Source: Oreohelix idahoensis
Lineage: Eukaryota; Mollusca; Gastropoda; Stylommatophora; Oreohelicidae
Assembly: GCA_024509875.1 (NCBI GenBank)
Contig: JAMPIV010012222.1
Span: forward strand, 1 to 64,000
Direction of reading: 5' to 3'
DNA: 64,000 nucleotides
Part shown: piece after piece, positions 1 to 11,770 of the stretch
Position numbering within the stretch: position 1 is the first letter of the stretch
Layout of the letters: the number at the start of each line of letters is the position of its first letter
Position numbers and translations under genes: made by a program
Notes under the pieces: generated by a model
The model's database searches: none
The model's input: only the letters and a program-made list of their open reading frames with translations
Told to the model about the DNA's origin: nothing

Positions 1-359
1 GTTGTTGTGGGTTTAATTTTTTGGGGTGTAATGTGGATTGGTTTGAATGTTTAGGAATTGTTTTTTGATGTGTTGTGGGATAAAGTTGATGATTTGTTTT
101 TTGGGTTTTTGTTGGTTAGATTCGTTATTGGAGGTCCACTTACCAGAAGATATTTTTGAGGAAGGCAAAGGAGAGAGAGAATGTGGGATCAAGCCTGGGG
201 TTTCAGGAAATTGTCACCTTGTCATAACAACTGATGGCATAGTTTGAGATTTGTATTACATGAATATTTGTTGATGTACAGGCAGGCCGGTGTTTGAATG
301 CCAGTAGATATTATGGACAGTTGTTTGTGTCCAAAGGGATTATAGGATTGTTTGACTTT

Positions 360-510
360 AATAAGGAGCCTACATGTGAAACCAGATGGGGACCATGAGA
401 AAATAGGTACCATCATCCAAAAGGTGGCTCACAATTATTATTGGCCCAAAGTAAGATGGGACATTGAGAATTTTGTAGAAAGGTGTAGCATAGCACATGA
501 GTGTTAACAA
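360..510 (+). pseudogene. Gypsy integrase N-terminal zinc-finger remnant
   Basis: Conceptual translation gives QKVAHNYYWPKVRWDIENF followed by VERCSI. This is the usual region of a Ty3/gypsy integrase in which an HHCC zinc-binding finger precedes the catalytic core (the YYWP and W-D-I-x-x-F pattern followed by a Cys). The second Cys pair and the first His are not cleanly preserved, and stops interrupt the frame on both sides. It lies in the same orientation as the integrase C-terminal piece and RT that follow, so I treat it as part of the same degraded element. The family assignment is good; the boundaries are approximate. Confidence 0.55.
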
Positions 511-1005
511 CCCACAATGAGGAACAAGTGATCAGGACCTGGAACACGCCACGTGGCAAACGGAGAGGCCCTGATAATAAGAATAGAAATGAGATTTTAT
601 AACAGTGGAACCAGAATGAATGGGAAGCCCCTTTTCACGGACAAGCTTCACTTAACTGTTTTACAATGGCCACTATGCGGAGAGTGCAAAAAGATGTCTT
701 ACCCCAGGGATAAAAGCCGAAATTCCCTCAACTCGGGACTTAGACGAACTGGAGGAAGAAGTTGTAGAGAGGAAATCTATCATCAAGAATGTTAAGTGGG
801 GAGAAAAGCCCCAAGAACAAGTTATATTGGTAGCGGTCGTTTTGTGAATGATAATTCTGGGAGGAAAAATCATCACTATAAAGCTTCGAGTGGAAGAGAC
901 CATACCGGTGCAATGGACAAATAGGTCCACAAAATTAAAGGTCCATAGTGTAAAGCATTTGTAAGTAACGTGACTGATGAAAAGGCAGAGGAAAATATTA
1001 CATCC
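511..1005 (+). other. Degenerate spacer where the integrase core is expected
   Basis: This lies between the integrase finger and the integrase C-terminal piece, where a DDE core would be expected. I see no D-D-x35-E pattern in any frame. Short open stretches exist (for example an acidic run near 730-800), but I recognise none of them. The core has either been replaced or has decayed beyond recognition. Confidence 0.4.
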
Positions 1006-1391
1006 TCATACCAATATGTGAATGAGCTGACCACTCGGTTGATTTAAAAACTGGCTGGAAACTTGCCAATGAAAATTTGAAACAAGCCAGGAAGAAACAT
1101 GCTGCCTATTATAACAGGAAGGCGAAAGACAGAGATTTGGCTGTGGGAGAGAAGGTACTGCTTCTTTTGCCCGGGAGTCAGAATAAGTTACAAATTGGAT
1201 GGCAGGGTCCATATACAGTTCTAGTGAAGGTGTCTAGAACAAATTATAAGATAGATAAGAAGGGGAAAGAAAAAATCTATCATGTGAATCTCCTGAAGAA
1301 ATATTTGGAAAGAGAACATCAGGAAGAGACACACTTGTTGACCTTGTCCATTTGCAATGGAGATGAAAAAGGAACCACTTTCATCATTTGA
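1006..1391 (+). pseudogene. Gypsy integrase C-terminal domain
   Basis: An open stretch encodes AAYYNRKAKDRDLAVGEKVL, then LLLPGSQNKLQIGWQGPYTV and a terminal IYHVNLLKKYLE. This is the classic C-terminal part of Ty3/gypsy integrases: a YYN/DRKAK stretch, an SH3-like V-G-x-x-V-L-L segment, G-P-Y-x-V, and H-V-N-L-L-K. Just upstream, an in-frame stop interrupts the helical region around 1046. The domain sits upstream of RT and overlaps the start of the RT frame by a few codons in a different frame. That is the reverse of the standard PR-RT-RH-INT order and matches Gmr1-like gypsy elements. The identity is solid; functional status is almost certainly lost. Confidence 0.8.
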
Positions 1392-2883
1392 ATATCCATT
1401 ACACCCCTGTGAGACAGCGGCACAGGTGAAAATCAGTACACATTTAACGAAAACTCAGAAAGAGAGAGTGCAACAGGTTCTAAATAATCATGCAGAGGTG
1501 TTAACAGACCGACCAGGGAATACAAACCTATTGGAATATGATATGAAACTGATAGACCCCACACCTGTCTGTATGAAACCATATTCGATTCCGTTTGCTA
1601 AGGAGAAAGCTTTGAAGGAAGAGATAGACTATTATTGTTTTGAAGGAAGGAATAAATGGAAAAAATTATTATCACACAGTGTATCTTCGTATAGTTCCAG
1701 TGTTGTACTCTTAAGGAAGCCCTCTGGAGAACATTGACTCTGTATAGATTACAGGAGACTGAATGCTATTACAGAAGGACAGGTGGATCCATTGCCGGAT
1801 ACAAATCAGTTGTTTGCCAGGCTAAATAAAGCTAAATATTTCTCAAAAGTGGATCTGAGTGAAGGATACTATCAGATTCCAGTAAAGCCTGAGGTTAGAC
1901 CATACCTAGCTTTTAGTACCTCAGAAGGACACTATGAGTTTAATAGATTGCCATTTGGATTGAAGAATGCGCCTAGTGTCTTCTCTAGAATGATGAGAAA
2001 ATTATTGGACCCTCTGAATAATCCATGTATCACAAATTTCATGGATGATATCCTAATAGCAACAGAAACATTTGAGGAACACATTGACTCTCTGAACATG
2101 CTGTTTAATCGACTTAGAGAAGCGAATTTAACAGCCCGACCAACCAAATGTTGCGTTGGATGTAAAGAATTGGGATTCTTGGGACACACAGTTTATCAGG
2201 GAAACATGACCCCTGACCCAAAGAATTTAGAGAAACTAAAGAAAGCCCCGAGACCACAAACCAAGAAGGACGTGAGATCCTTTGTCTCATTATGGGGTTT
2301 CTACCAGAAGTATATCAAAAACTTTAATTCCATATGTGCACCGTTAACTGATTTGACACGTAAGGGAAATCCAGATCGAATTACATGGACACCACAATGT
2401 GAAATGGCTTACCAAGAATTGAAGGAAAAGCTCACAAGTAAACCTATTTTGAAATTACCTGACTTAAGTCAAGAAATCATAGTAAGGACGGATGCCAGTA
2501 ATATTGGGTTAGGTGCGACTCTGCTACAGAAATCAGATGCATTGGATGGGGAATTAAGCCCAGTGGCATATGCTAGCAGAAAGTTGAATAAAGCTGAAAC
2601 CAATTACTCAACTAGCGAAAAAGAATGTCTTGCAGTAATATGGGCGATAAAGAAATTCAATATTTATCTGTATGGTAAGGCATTTAAGTTGCAAACGGAT
2701 CACAAACCCTTGTCGTTTCTAGCGCAAGCTAGACATGAAAATTCTAGATTACTCCGTTGGTCACTACTGAAGCCGCGATATGAATTTATCACAGGGTATC
2801 TAAGTGGAAAAACAAATCTGGGAGCGGATTTTTTAAGCCGCCATCCGTGTGATGAGAATCACCCTAAACCCCAGGAAAGATAA
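1357..2883 (+). pseudogene. Gypsy reverse transcriptase-RNase H
   Basis: One frame carries the whole RT-RNase H except for a single TGA at 1735-1737, where this family usually has a sense codon (KPSGEH*LCIDYRRLNAI). RT blocks follow in order: FSKVDLSEGYYQIPV (catalytic Asp), RLPFGLKNAPSVF, the FMDDILIAT active-site box, and LGFLGH. The thumb region contains QTKKDVRSFVSLWGFYQKYI. RNase H shows RTDASNIGLGATLLQ, SEKECLAVIWAIKKF and LQTDHKPLSFL, which supply the D-E-D residues, and ends with LGADFLSRHP. The segment between 1640 and 1690 looks scrambled relative to relatives. No integrase follows; the integrase piece is upstream, so this is Gmr1-like. The gene is inactive as it stands. Confidence 0.9.
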
Positions 2884-2936
2884 TAAATTTCTCTATGTGT
2901 ATATAGAATTATAGACTGACATATAACGTCTGTTTT

Positions 2937-2948
2937 AAGTGGGGAGAA
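2937..2948 (+). promoter_or_regulatory. Polypurine tract of the gypsy element
   Basis: A purine-rich AAGTGGGGAGAA lies immediately before the TG that starts the putative 3' LTR, about 55 bases after the RNase H stop codon. This is the expected position for the plus-strand priming tract of an LTR retrotransposon. Confidence 0.65.
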
Positions 2949-2950
2949 TT

Positions 2951-3549
2951 TGTCGTGTGAAATTCTAATCCACATATATAAATTAAAAGTAAATGTAAAG
3001 CCTAACAAATAACTTCAATAAAAGGAAAGAAGAATGGTAAAGAACAGTGCTGTCACAATGACTGTACTCGAAATCCCCCTTGTTTTCTAATTCGTCTGCA
3101 AATTGTAACGTTTCACGTTGATAGTAAAAGCCTACTGCATCACTACACGCTTTCTTCAATGGGGAAAACGTGGTACTGCCTTTCTAAGAAAAACCTTGAG
3201 ATACGCAAGCTGACCTATATTTAATATTCCATTCATGTCATTTTATACACTAAGTTACCATAAACGAAAGACAGATGGAATTAGGATAGAGAGAAGGGAG
3301 GGCTGAAAGCGGGGGGACGCATTACAACACTAAAACACCGCGTCTCGCTATAACAATTACTACCATCACGCGTGTAAGGCCACAAGCACTAGCTTTTTTC
3401 AAATCGACAGTGATAAAAAAAAACACTACCCATACGAGAGTTAGTGGTTTAAAAAAACTTACAAAACGCTTATTAGGAAACATGACATTCTACTGTTTTA
3501 TGTCTGAAAAATCCTGACATTAGTCCCCCTGACAGTACAGGCAGTGACA
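2951..3549 (+). repeat. Putative 3' LTR of the gypsy element
   Basis: The segment begins TGTCGTGTGA directly after the polypurine tract and can be closed at GTGACA, giving 599 bp with TGTC...GACA inverted termini. A TATA-like CATATATATAAAT lies near 2971 and an AATAAA near 3016. The second LTR copy is not in the window, so the right boundary rests only on terminal motifs and on the tRNA-primer-like TGGCGG that follows after three bases. Confidence 0.5.
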
Positions 3550-5556
3550 TTTTGGCGGTTCAGAACATGTTTAAAAAATGATAAAAGGTAAACAACTACA
3601 ATGCACACGACTATCCCTAGTAAAAAGTACATATATTTGAACGCAGCCACTTAGCTCCTTTAAATTGTGTATATTTGGGTTCCTTAGGACTTGCTGACAA
3701 AGAATATGTTAAACGTTACGCAAATAGTCTAGGAATTAACAAATTATAGCCAAAAGAAATAGTGAGGGTGTCAGACAACCCCAAAATCAGAATCGCTCAG
3801 TGGCAGATTTTGACACACCACCATTGTACGAGAAAATAGGCCAACATGTTACCTCCTATGTGGATTGGGCGGAAAGTAATGTAAGGCTAAACACGATTAG
3901 TCGGACCTATAAATACTACTTCTTTGTTGTTAGGGGAAAACAGGTGAAGTAAGAGGTTCTTTTTTTTGAAAAGCTGTGTAAACATGGCTCGATTGGTTAG
4001 ACCCGCCAATATAGGCAATTAGAAGCGTCCAGTTTAGCACCACATTTTCAAATAAACTTACTAAAGAACCAGTGCGTTTGAGCGCCAGTGCATATTTTTC
4101 TAAATAAAAAGCCTGGGACATCGGCAGATCGAAATTGTGCTATATTCATTGCCAGTCAACGTAACTGTGTATTATTCCATGAATTGTGGGACTGTGGTCC
4201 TAAAGTTATTGAGCAGCACCTGGTCTGAGCTTTGCTGAAACTGGAGGCTGACAGCATACTCCTGGGTCCAGATAGCGACTAGTGAGGTGTCTCCAGAACA
4301 CAGGGGAGCAATCGAGCAGAGGAGTCTTTTCCTGCCGCCATCACGAAAGTTAAGCCTCTGTGGCCAGTGGAGCTCAACATTATGTGTCCCCTCAAAAATT
4401 GACATTTAGTAAAAAAGAGGGACAATACCTTGTTTAAATTGACAGGAACTGTGAACTTTTTCCCCATACTATTTCCCAGATAAACAAACACTTGAAGTCA
4501 TGATGACAAATAACAACATAGCTTGAAAAACAAAACCAGTATTACCTCATAGTACTACTACACACTGACACACATAGGATAATATTAATAAAATATGTCA
4601 CTACAAGATTCATATTTATAAATTCTGTACATATAAATTGTGATTACACTTGATTCTGATTCCAGGTTCACTTTGTAGTTGAATCAGGATATATATAGTA
4701 AGTAGTGAAAGTAATTAATACATAAATATTTGAAACTTTACCAGTGACTCATTTAAGATAGTCTTATAGAATGTTAAATGTGTGTGAGTGTCACAGTGTT
4801 GTCAAGTGTGGTGGAATAAATTAAATTGTTTATCTGTCTGTTGTTGTTGTGACTTACACTTCATCATATACATACCCTAGACATTTAACGTAGTCATCAC
4901 AATATTCCAGAATAATTCTGACTGAGGTATAAATGTAGTAACAAGTAAGGTTATCTGTAAAACACTACACCTATTAGATACAGATACCTTCACAGCTGAT
5001 CTCAGTCAGTACACTAAGTCCCCTATAAGATTTATAACATCCCACTTTACCACAGTGCACTAGTTAATTTTTGTTAAATGGTCCAAAAACTGGGTCACTT
5101 TAACCCGCACGTGAAAATTGCCATTGTTGCTTGCAAAAACTCGTGTTAGGGTTTGCAACACGCCCCACTAGTTCAAAAGGTGGAAAAAGTGAGTTGAATT
5201 TGAATGCACGTGGAAAATGATCATCGGTAAAGAGTGTTCACCGTTGGTATGCAAAATAAATCACTAATGACAAGTGGTCGAAATGATCACTGCATTAGCC
5301 ATGCCACCAAGGAGAAGTCTCAGCACTGTAGACCGTTCGTGGTCGAGCCATGGCAAATAGGATTCAGGATGGTCAAATCTGTTTCGTCAATGTTGCAAGA
5401 CTTTTATAGCAGTGTCCACTTTTCTACCATTCCAGAGACTTCTTGAGAGATTTCAAGCTGCCGGACTTTTGATAAAATCTATACCCTGCTCACGAAGAAT
5501 TATATAAACCGTTATGTCTAAACTGAAGGGCGGCCCTTAACTGTTGTCCAGTAGTA
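3550..5556. other. AT-rich non-coding flank
   Basis: There are no long or recognisable reading frames apart from the weak exon candidate at 4218-4397. The first bases (TTTGGCGGTTCAGAAC) resemble a primer-binding site and could belong to a second element sharing the LTR, but no gag-like coding follows. The rest is AT-rich DNA with many stops. Confidence 0.4.
4218..4397 (-). other. Candidate coding exon of unknown identity
   Basis: A locally GC-rich island in AT-rich DNA is open on the minus strand across 4172-4405. It encodes NVELHWPQRLNFRDGGRKR, then LLCSIAPLCSGDTSLVAIW and TQEYAVSLQFQQSSDQ. The composition is protein-like, unlike the surrounding random frames. On the minus strand an AG lies just 5' of the stretch and CAG|GTGCTG lies at the end of SSDQ, so a spliced exon is possible. 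I do not recognise the family, and no neighbouring exon was identified. It could also be a fragment of an unknown transposon or chance. Confidence 0.25.
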
Positions 5557-5631
5557 ATATATATATATATATATTATATATATATATATATATATATTAT
5601 AATATATATATAATATATATATATATATAAT

Positions 5632-5662
<31 letters not shown>

Positions 5663-5670
5663 ATATATAT
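5557..5670. repeat. (AT)n microsatellite
   Basis: About 114 bases of almost pure AT dinucleotide, interrupted by single base slips. It is self-complementary and therefore able to form cruciforms. No coding potential beyond the artefactual Tyr/Ile reading frame it creates. Confidence 0.95.
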
Positions 5671-5926
5671 GTGATATACCTAGACATATATTTACCTCTA
5701 AACAGAGCTATACCCTTATAAGAGGGATTCGTTAGGGTTACAACCAACTGTGAGCTTTTGAACTGGCGACGGACCAGATATAATGCTTTAAATAATTGTT
5801 CAGCCAAAAAAATAATGCAACATTGTTTCGTGACTTCTCTGAAATATCTTGTGAACGCTTACATATTAGATACTCTTGAATTTTGGTAACTGTTGTGACC
5901 ACTACTGCAAAGCAGTTGTAGGCAGT

Positions 5927-6001
5927 CCCCTTGACAAGGGGCTCGAGGATTCTTAACTCTTGGTATACAGGCGTGCAGGACCTCTACAAAAGAGTTAAGA
6001 A
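5927..6001. repeat. Two adjacent perfect hairpins
   Basis: CCCCTT-GAC-AAGGGG at 5927-5941 is followed by perfect 12-base inverted arms TTCTTAACTCTT (5950-5961) and AAGAGTTAAGAA (5990-6001), with a 28-base loop. The right arm runs into AACACTGGG. Read on the minus strand this is CCCAGTGTTTCTTAA, which resembles a hAT-type terminal repeat, so these may be remnants of a small hAT-derived element. Confidence 0.5.
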
Positions 6002-8101
6002 ACACTGGGTATAACGCAGTTATTTCAACATGAGAACAAACTTCTGTTTACAGCATTTGGCATAAGGTGGCTTCCAGAACTCCAATAAAGAAACTTGTCC
6101 TATTGTGTAAAATAGGACTTTCTCAAGTCCCCCTGAATTAAAATATTCTATAGAAAAACAAGACATTTATTTTTCATTCATAATATTCAATAATTATGAC
6201 AGATTCGACATTAGGCAGCAGTATTTTAATTATACGGAAATAAATTAATCGAGGTGGTAAAGAATAATAGCTAATGTTAAAAGGTGTCACAGATGGGAAG
6301 TTTTCTACAGGAATCGGGAAGCAATCCAGGCGTGAACTTGGCACGTTGTTTATAATGGTATAGGGCTTGTTATGCAGAAGGGAAATATCTTCTCACAACA
6401 TTGGATAGAACCGTCACAGCCACAATGCCTAGTGTTACTTGGCGTCCACGATATCGCTTTCAACTGGTTTAGCTTGTATGCCGAGGAGTAATGATCCGTG
6501 TCTTCAGGTGGTAAATGGTTGAAAGGCCTTCTGTATCTTAAAAAGCGAGAGTTATTTTTGGGGTAGAAAGTCCCCTATTGCAGTGCTTCTAAACTGGTGA
6601 ATAGTCTCAACCCAAGGATGTGAAGATGAAATTAGAATTTTAGGGAGTGATTTGAAACTACAGGGGTTGACTGAAGGTGGTGAAGGTGAAATTAAACGTG
6701 AATCTACTCAGGTGGGAATATTATTTTTTTTCTATACGATGAGAAAAAAGCCATTGTCATGTAAAGTGGTTTGGGAAAGCTCTCATTGTTTTTTTTTAAT
6801 GGCATGGGAGCTGAAAATTGACCTGTTCTGGACAGCTGTGACCATGACTACAGGTGTTCGAGAGGTTGTTCCTAGTAAAACATATCTAAATCCCAATATT
6901 AGGGAGTAGATACGGATCATTGGAAAGTATAGAATGATGTAGGCTGTAGTTATTTACACTGCCCACATATTGAGATTTCACTTCTAATCTATCGCTAGTT
7001 TGAATAACGTTCAGGGTACTACTAGACTCCCCGAAGAGAGATTTGTTCCCGTGAATATCCAGGTTCCGTGGTGAAATTTTTATCTGTTAAGGTCGGTTAA
7101 CAAATGGATGTCACAGACGACCGCATGATTGTGGCCCTAGGGTTACCATTAAGTCGTCAACGTAAAAATGAGGACCATTTTCTTCTTTTTTGCTCATGAA
7201 AAGGATTTGGGATGAAAAAAAGGAGGACACTATAGTGAAAAGTAAGGACAAATAGTATGACAAACTTATTTTGAATAAAAAACGTCCGACAGATGGAAAC
7301 GATTAGTTTTTTTTACGAAGGGACAAACAACAATGTCCAATTAGTCGAAATCACCTTGATTTTGTGTATATTTTAATATATTGATTATTTTGGCCGGAAT
7401 ATTCAGTCACGAAGGGAAGATCGTGCTTTACTCGGATCAAAGTCAAGAGAACATTGAGGTGTTGGGTCATCATGGATGCTGGCAGACCGCTGGGAGCTGG
7501 GTTGTGTCATGTCCTCAGAAGAACCCCCGATGACATCACAAGAACAGCTATAGCTATGGACCAGTGAAGGAAAAGTTGAATGAGTTGTCGAAGGCGACCA
7601 AAAACCACTTGGCGTTCCGAGGACATTAGTGATGTCCCAAGATAGCAAAGTGGTAATGAAACCATAGTTTTGTCATATTGTAATGGGGAAAATGAATAGT
7701 TTATTGCCGACGGAGCCCAAAGGGAATTAATTTTGTATGTAGTCGGCCGAATGGGCTTACAAGACGCATACCCATGCGTATTTGCCAGGGGAGGTAGCTT
7801 TGAACGGTAGAATTCGGCTAAGGAAATCAAAGTATTTTTAAGAGAAGAAGGAAGAATATATTTAATTATGATAGCTAACTTCCATAATAAAGCTGAATTA
7901 CTTTTGAAAATACACACTGAAAGCAAGTAGTTTATCCTACTGTGAAAGCGCCGTCTTGTCATCCGCCATTATTGTCAGGGAAAAATTAGTTTTCTCTACC
8001 TTTTTGTACGAACAACATAGCGTCATTTGGCAGCCATTTTAGTGTTACATCAGTCAGTCGATGTAAAAATAGAACATTAGTCCAATCGAAAAATTACGTT
8101 T

Positions 8102-8239
8102 GATAGCAGCCGATCAGGGAGAGAGGAGCGGGCCGAGGCTGCCCTGCGAAAATTGAAAGCCTCTGTGTATATTCCAACGCTAGACGCTAAGGGCAAGTCC
8201 GCTGTTAAAGCCTATATCAAGAAAAAGCATAGGACTTGA
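8102..8239 (+). other. Short open stretch of protein-like composition
   Basis: A 45-codon frame reads GREERAEAALRKLKASVYIP followed by TLDAKGKSAVKAYIKKKHRT and a stop. It is Lys/Arg/Ala-rich and more GC-rich than its flanks, as a terminal exon might be. There is no start codon and no family I recognise. This is listed only because it stands out from its surroundings; chance is quite possible. Confidence 0.15.
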
Positions 8240-11200
8240 GAGTCGAATTATAAAATTAGTTCTCCAACATTCGAAGGGAAAATTCTTTATAGTGTTAGAA
8301 AAGATATAGATCACCATCATTGTGCCGTAGTATTTTAAATAATTATATACTTAAGGGACAAATTTAGTTTGTATTTTTTTCGCATAGCGGTTAGGTTCAG
8401 ATCTAAATTTATTCAGACAGGAAAATGGCTGGAGGCATATGTGTCCATGTTCAAGAAATATAACAACGTGGCGCAGAACTAATAACTGACATATTCGGTT
8501 ATATACATTTTGTGTAAAATAATAATAAATGGGTTAAGTTATCCCCATAGATTGTTTGTGTTTAAGAAAAACCTTCAATGATCTTAATGGTAAATTCCGA
8601 CACGTCGGTTTTGAAGAATTTTTAATTGGTGGCGTCGTATTTAGATTGGTTTTATTTTATTAACTACGGTGATTGAAGTCCCTTAACTAGTTTTAATTAT
8701 AGTGTTGGTGAGTAGCGTGCAATTTTATTGATATGTAACAGCTTACTAGAATAGAGTCCTGTGCTTCTTTCAGTAATGATAGACTGATAATGTGGTGTTA
8801 CGTATTGAGTAAGTATCGGCTAAAGCTAAATTGGTGTTTAGCTTTCTTAGTTTTCAAAGTCCTTATATTTACAGTGTAAAATCCTCTATTTGATATCGCG
8901 TACGGGGCTTTAAATATCTATTGCTAAGAACCCATTATTTCATAATATATTAGTATTATAATGTAAGGTTACTATAGAATGTCCAACAACCACGCAGCTT
9001 AGCTGGGTTGTTTAAGCGTGGCAGAAATGCGTCCTTGCAAGATGGCAGCCACGTTGTTATATGGTCTAGTGATGTATTTAGTACTCAGTCATTAAGATGC
9101 CCGCTTGTAAAATATGATACCCCTACTTTTTGTGATACGTGGAGCACATTTGAGACATAAACGCTCCTGTTTTGTGCTCCTTTGTGGAGCAGGGCGACAC
9201 CAGTGCGAGCCTGAATCCAACAGAAGCCTGCACGAAGTCATTTATATGCTATGGCAGTGGTGTGTGTTTCTGTAAACAATGTATTTTTATATGAGGAGTT
9301 CCCAATCTCATCAGTCGGCATAATACGACATGCTTCAGAGTGGCAGGGACGGGATATTTGAGATGGAGTCAGGTTGCTGAGGTGGTGGTTTAATGCTCAT
9401 TAATGAGAGTAATTCGGTGTACAGGATCGATTAATATTATTTTAAATGCATAATTCATTATTATTTAGCTTTATTGCTTTTTATTTGGTCTGGTAAATTT
9501 ATGAGTAGCTTACAGTGGTTCCTACTTGGAACAAATTATTCCGCTTCTCGCTTCGGCCTCTTTGGGTGGTAGCAAGATAGTGCGGACCAGATGTGGGCTG
9601 GCCTCCGTCAATGAGACCGCACAGAAATTTGTCACTTCAGATCATTTGCGCGGTAATGCTGTAATGCAGATGGTTTCGGTAGCAATCTGTGGTTTACAAC
9701 GGTAACATTGCCAGCCCCAGCACAACACTTTTTTCTGCTAGTCTGATTAGAATGATGGTATGCATGGGCTGAGTGTGTCTTATGTAGGCATGATAGTTGA
9801 ATGTTTTCAGGTACAAGCGCGGAAGTAGGACCAGTTTGACAGGAAAAAAAGCATGGTGTTAAGTTCTCATTATAACTATTATAGATTATTTAAACTAGTC
9901 GGTGCTTTGTTTTGCGTTTTTCAGAATTAGCCATTGATCACTGGCAAAGGGGTGGGGTTTTGTTTGTTTTGCTTACTGGTTTTAATGTTTGTTTCATAGT
10001 TTGCTTACAGTGTGTTTAGGGTCACTTGACAGGGTTGTGAACTTAATGAATAAATACAGCCCCTAGCCTCTAGAATCAGAGTTTATACTTGTTGATCGGT
10101 TCGGTTGCGAGTGGTGCAAGAAAGTGATCATCATATCACAACACAACAGCTATCTCATCATCGATCTCGCCATACCCTATCACACTAAGCATTGTGCCCA
10201 ATCCCCAAATATTTTTTAGCATTTATCCACAATTAAAATGCATCACAATCATCTCAGGAAGTCACATTTTATTACAAGCTTTATTCACTTCGAAATACAT
10301 TTTGAAATTGTTTCTGTACTTATTTACGGTAGTTTTAAATATCCGCAGACCTTTACTAATTTGAAAGTGGCTGTAAATAGCTCTCTCGCAACTCTTTTAA
10401 AATGATTAGATGGAACAAAAATTTGGCTCACAACTGTGCCATTGTTGAAATAATAAAAGCAATGCACTTGGTTGTTGTTCCAGTGCCCTTGTGGACGGTA
10501 TTGCCTCCCCTAGCTTTGCAAGTAGTGTCCAACAGTCCCGCCAAAACTCAAGAGTATCTAATATGGGCTTTCAAAGGTATCTACCTTCGCAAAAGATTAC
10601 TCCTTGGCAGAGATTTAGAAGGGTGATGACACTTCTATGTTACAAAGGGAGTCCTTCATCAAAATATTCAGAATAAGCGAGACCAATACTGCTATTGGCT
10701 GAGTATGTTAACTCTGTAATCTGCCCGACGCTTTTTGTGAAGGATTTAAGCACTTATTTACTCTCAGCTTCGTTTTAAGCCCCCACCCCTGTATTTACTC
10801 AGTGGAATTCTATTATTCTAGTATAGCTCTGTTTTAGAGTGTGTATATAGTAATTTGACTGAGACAAACATGCAGTAACTTTTAAAATAGATTAAATCGA
10901 AGTTATAATTTGTAACATTAACAAATAAGCCCAAATTATAATAAATCACTTTAGGTTTTAACAGTTTTTTGGAAAATAATTTTGAATAGTTATGGATCAA
11001 GAAAAGTTATGCTCACAGGCTTTAGGGAATGTGATGGATTATTACAAGAAGTTCACTTTGGCAGCATAAATTTTGAACTTAGCTGCCAAATGACGGTTTC
11101 TTTTTCTGCTCCTTCTTATGTGTTGTGTTCTTTTACAACTCTGCTCGCGCTCGTCTGTGATCAAGTTTGTCGGGGTAGCTCGTTTCCCAAAACGTCATAG

Positions 11201-11454
11201 GAGAGTCTACCACGTGGGTCCTTTCCGTCTTAAAGCTTAGCCACGGTTCCCTTCTTGTATTTTCCAGAGATAGTACTCTTCTCCTGCTGGTACCACCAAT
11301 AAACTATGGATAAAAAGAATAGAACGAAACGCTCTTCTGAGTATGGCTTGCGTTTCCACCCCATAGTTTTATGGGTTTCCTATCTTCCCATACCACCATC
11401 CCAGTTACTCAGATTTTACCCTCGATGAGAATTAAATTTTAATCCCTCGGGATA

Positions 11455-11770
11455 AAACTTTCTTTACATTTAAATAGAATAGCTTTTCATAGTTAACTTT
11501 ACATTTAAATGAAAAGGTTAATAATACAGATAGACTATGTTTACATTTACATTTCCACTGGTTGAAAGGTGTTGACAATATAGTATGAATACGTTGTCGT
11601 CTAAGTTTACACTGAATTGAAAAGTTTGAAACTTCCCATTACTTTAAAATGAAATATTTTTTTTTCACATAGACATTTACACTGGTTTAAGCTTGAAAAC
11701 TTACATTAATTTTTAAAGTGACTTCGTTTATAGAGACATTTACAATGCTTTGAAAAAAATGTATTATACT
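11455..11770. repeat. Degenerate tandem-like motif array
   Basis: A loose motif of the form acattta(c/a)a(c)tg(g)tt(t)gaaaa recurs about every 50-70 bases (near 11480, 11505, 11545, 11610, 11685 and 11740). The copies are poorly conserved. It may be an eroded minisatellite. Confidence 0.3.

Noticed and set aside
5574..5807. Tyr/Ile-rich open frame
   Set aside because: Produced by the (AT)n microsatellite.
7507..7962. 151-codon minus-strand open frame
   Set aside because: No recognisable domain, and composition is like translated AT-rich DNA. Overlapping frames are equally open, so it is probably chance.
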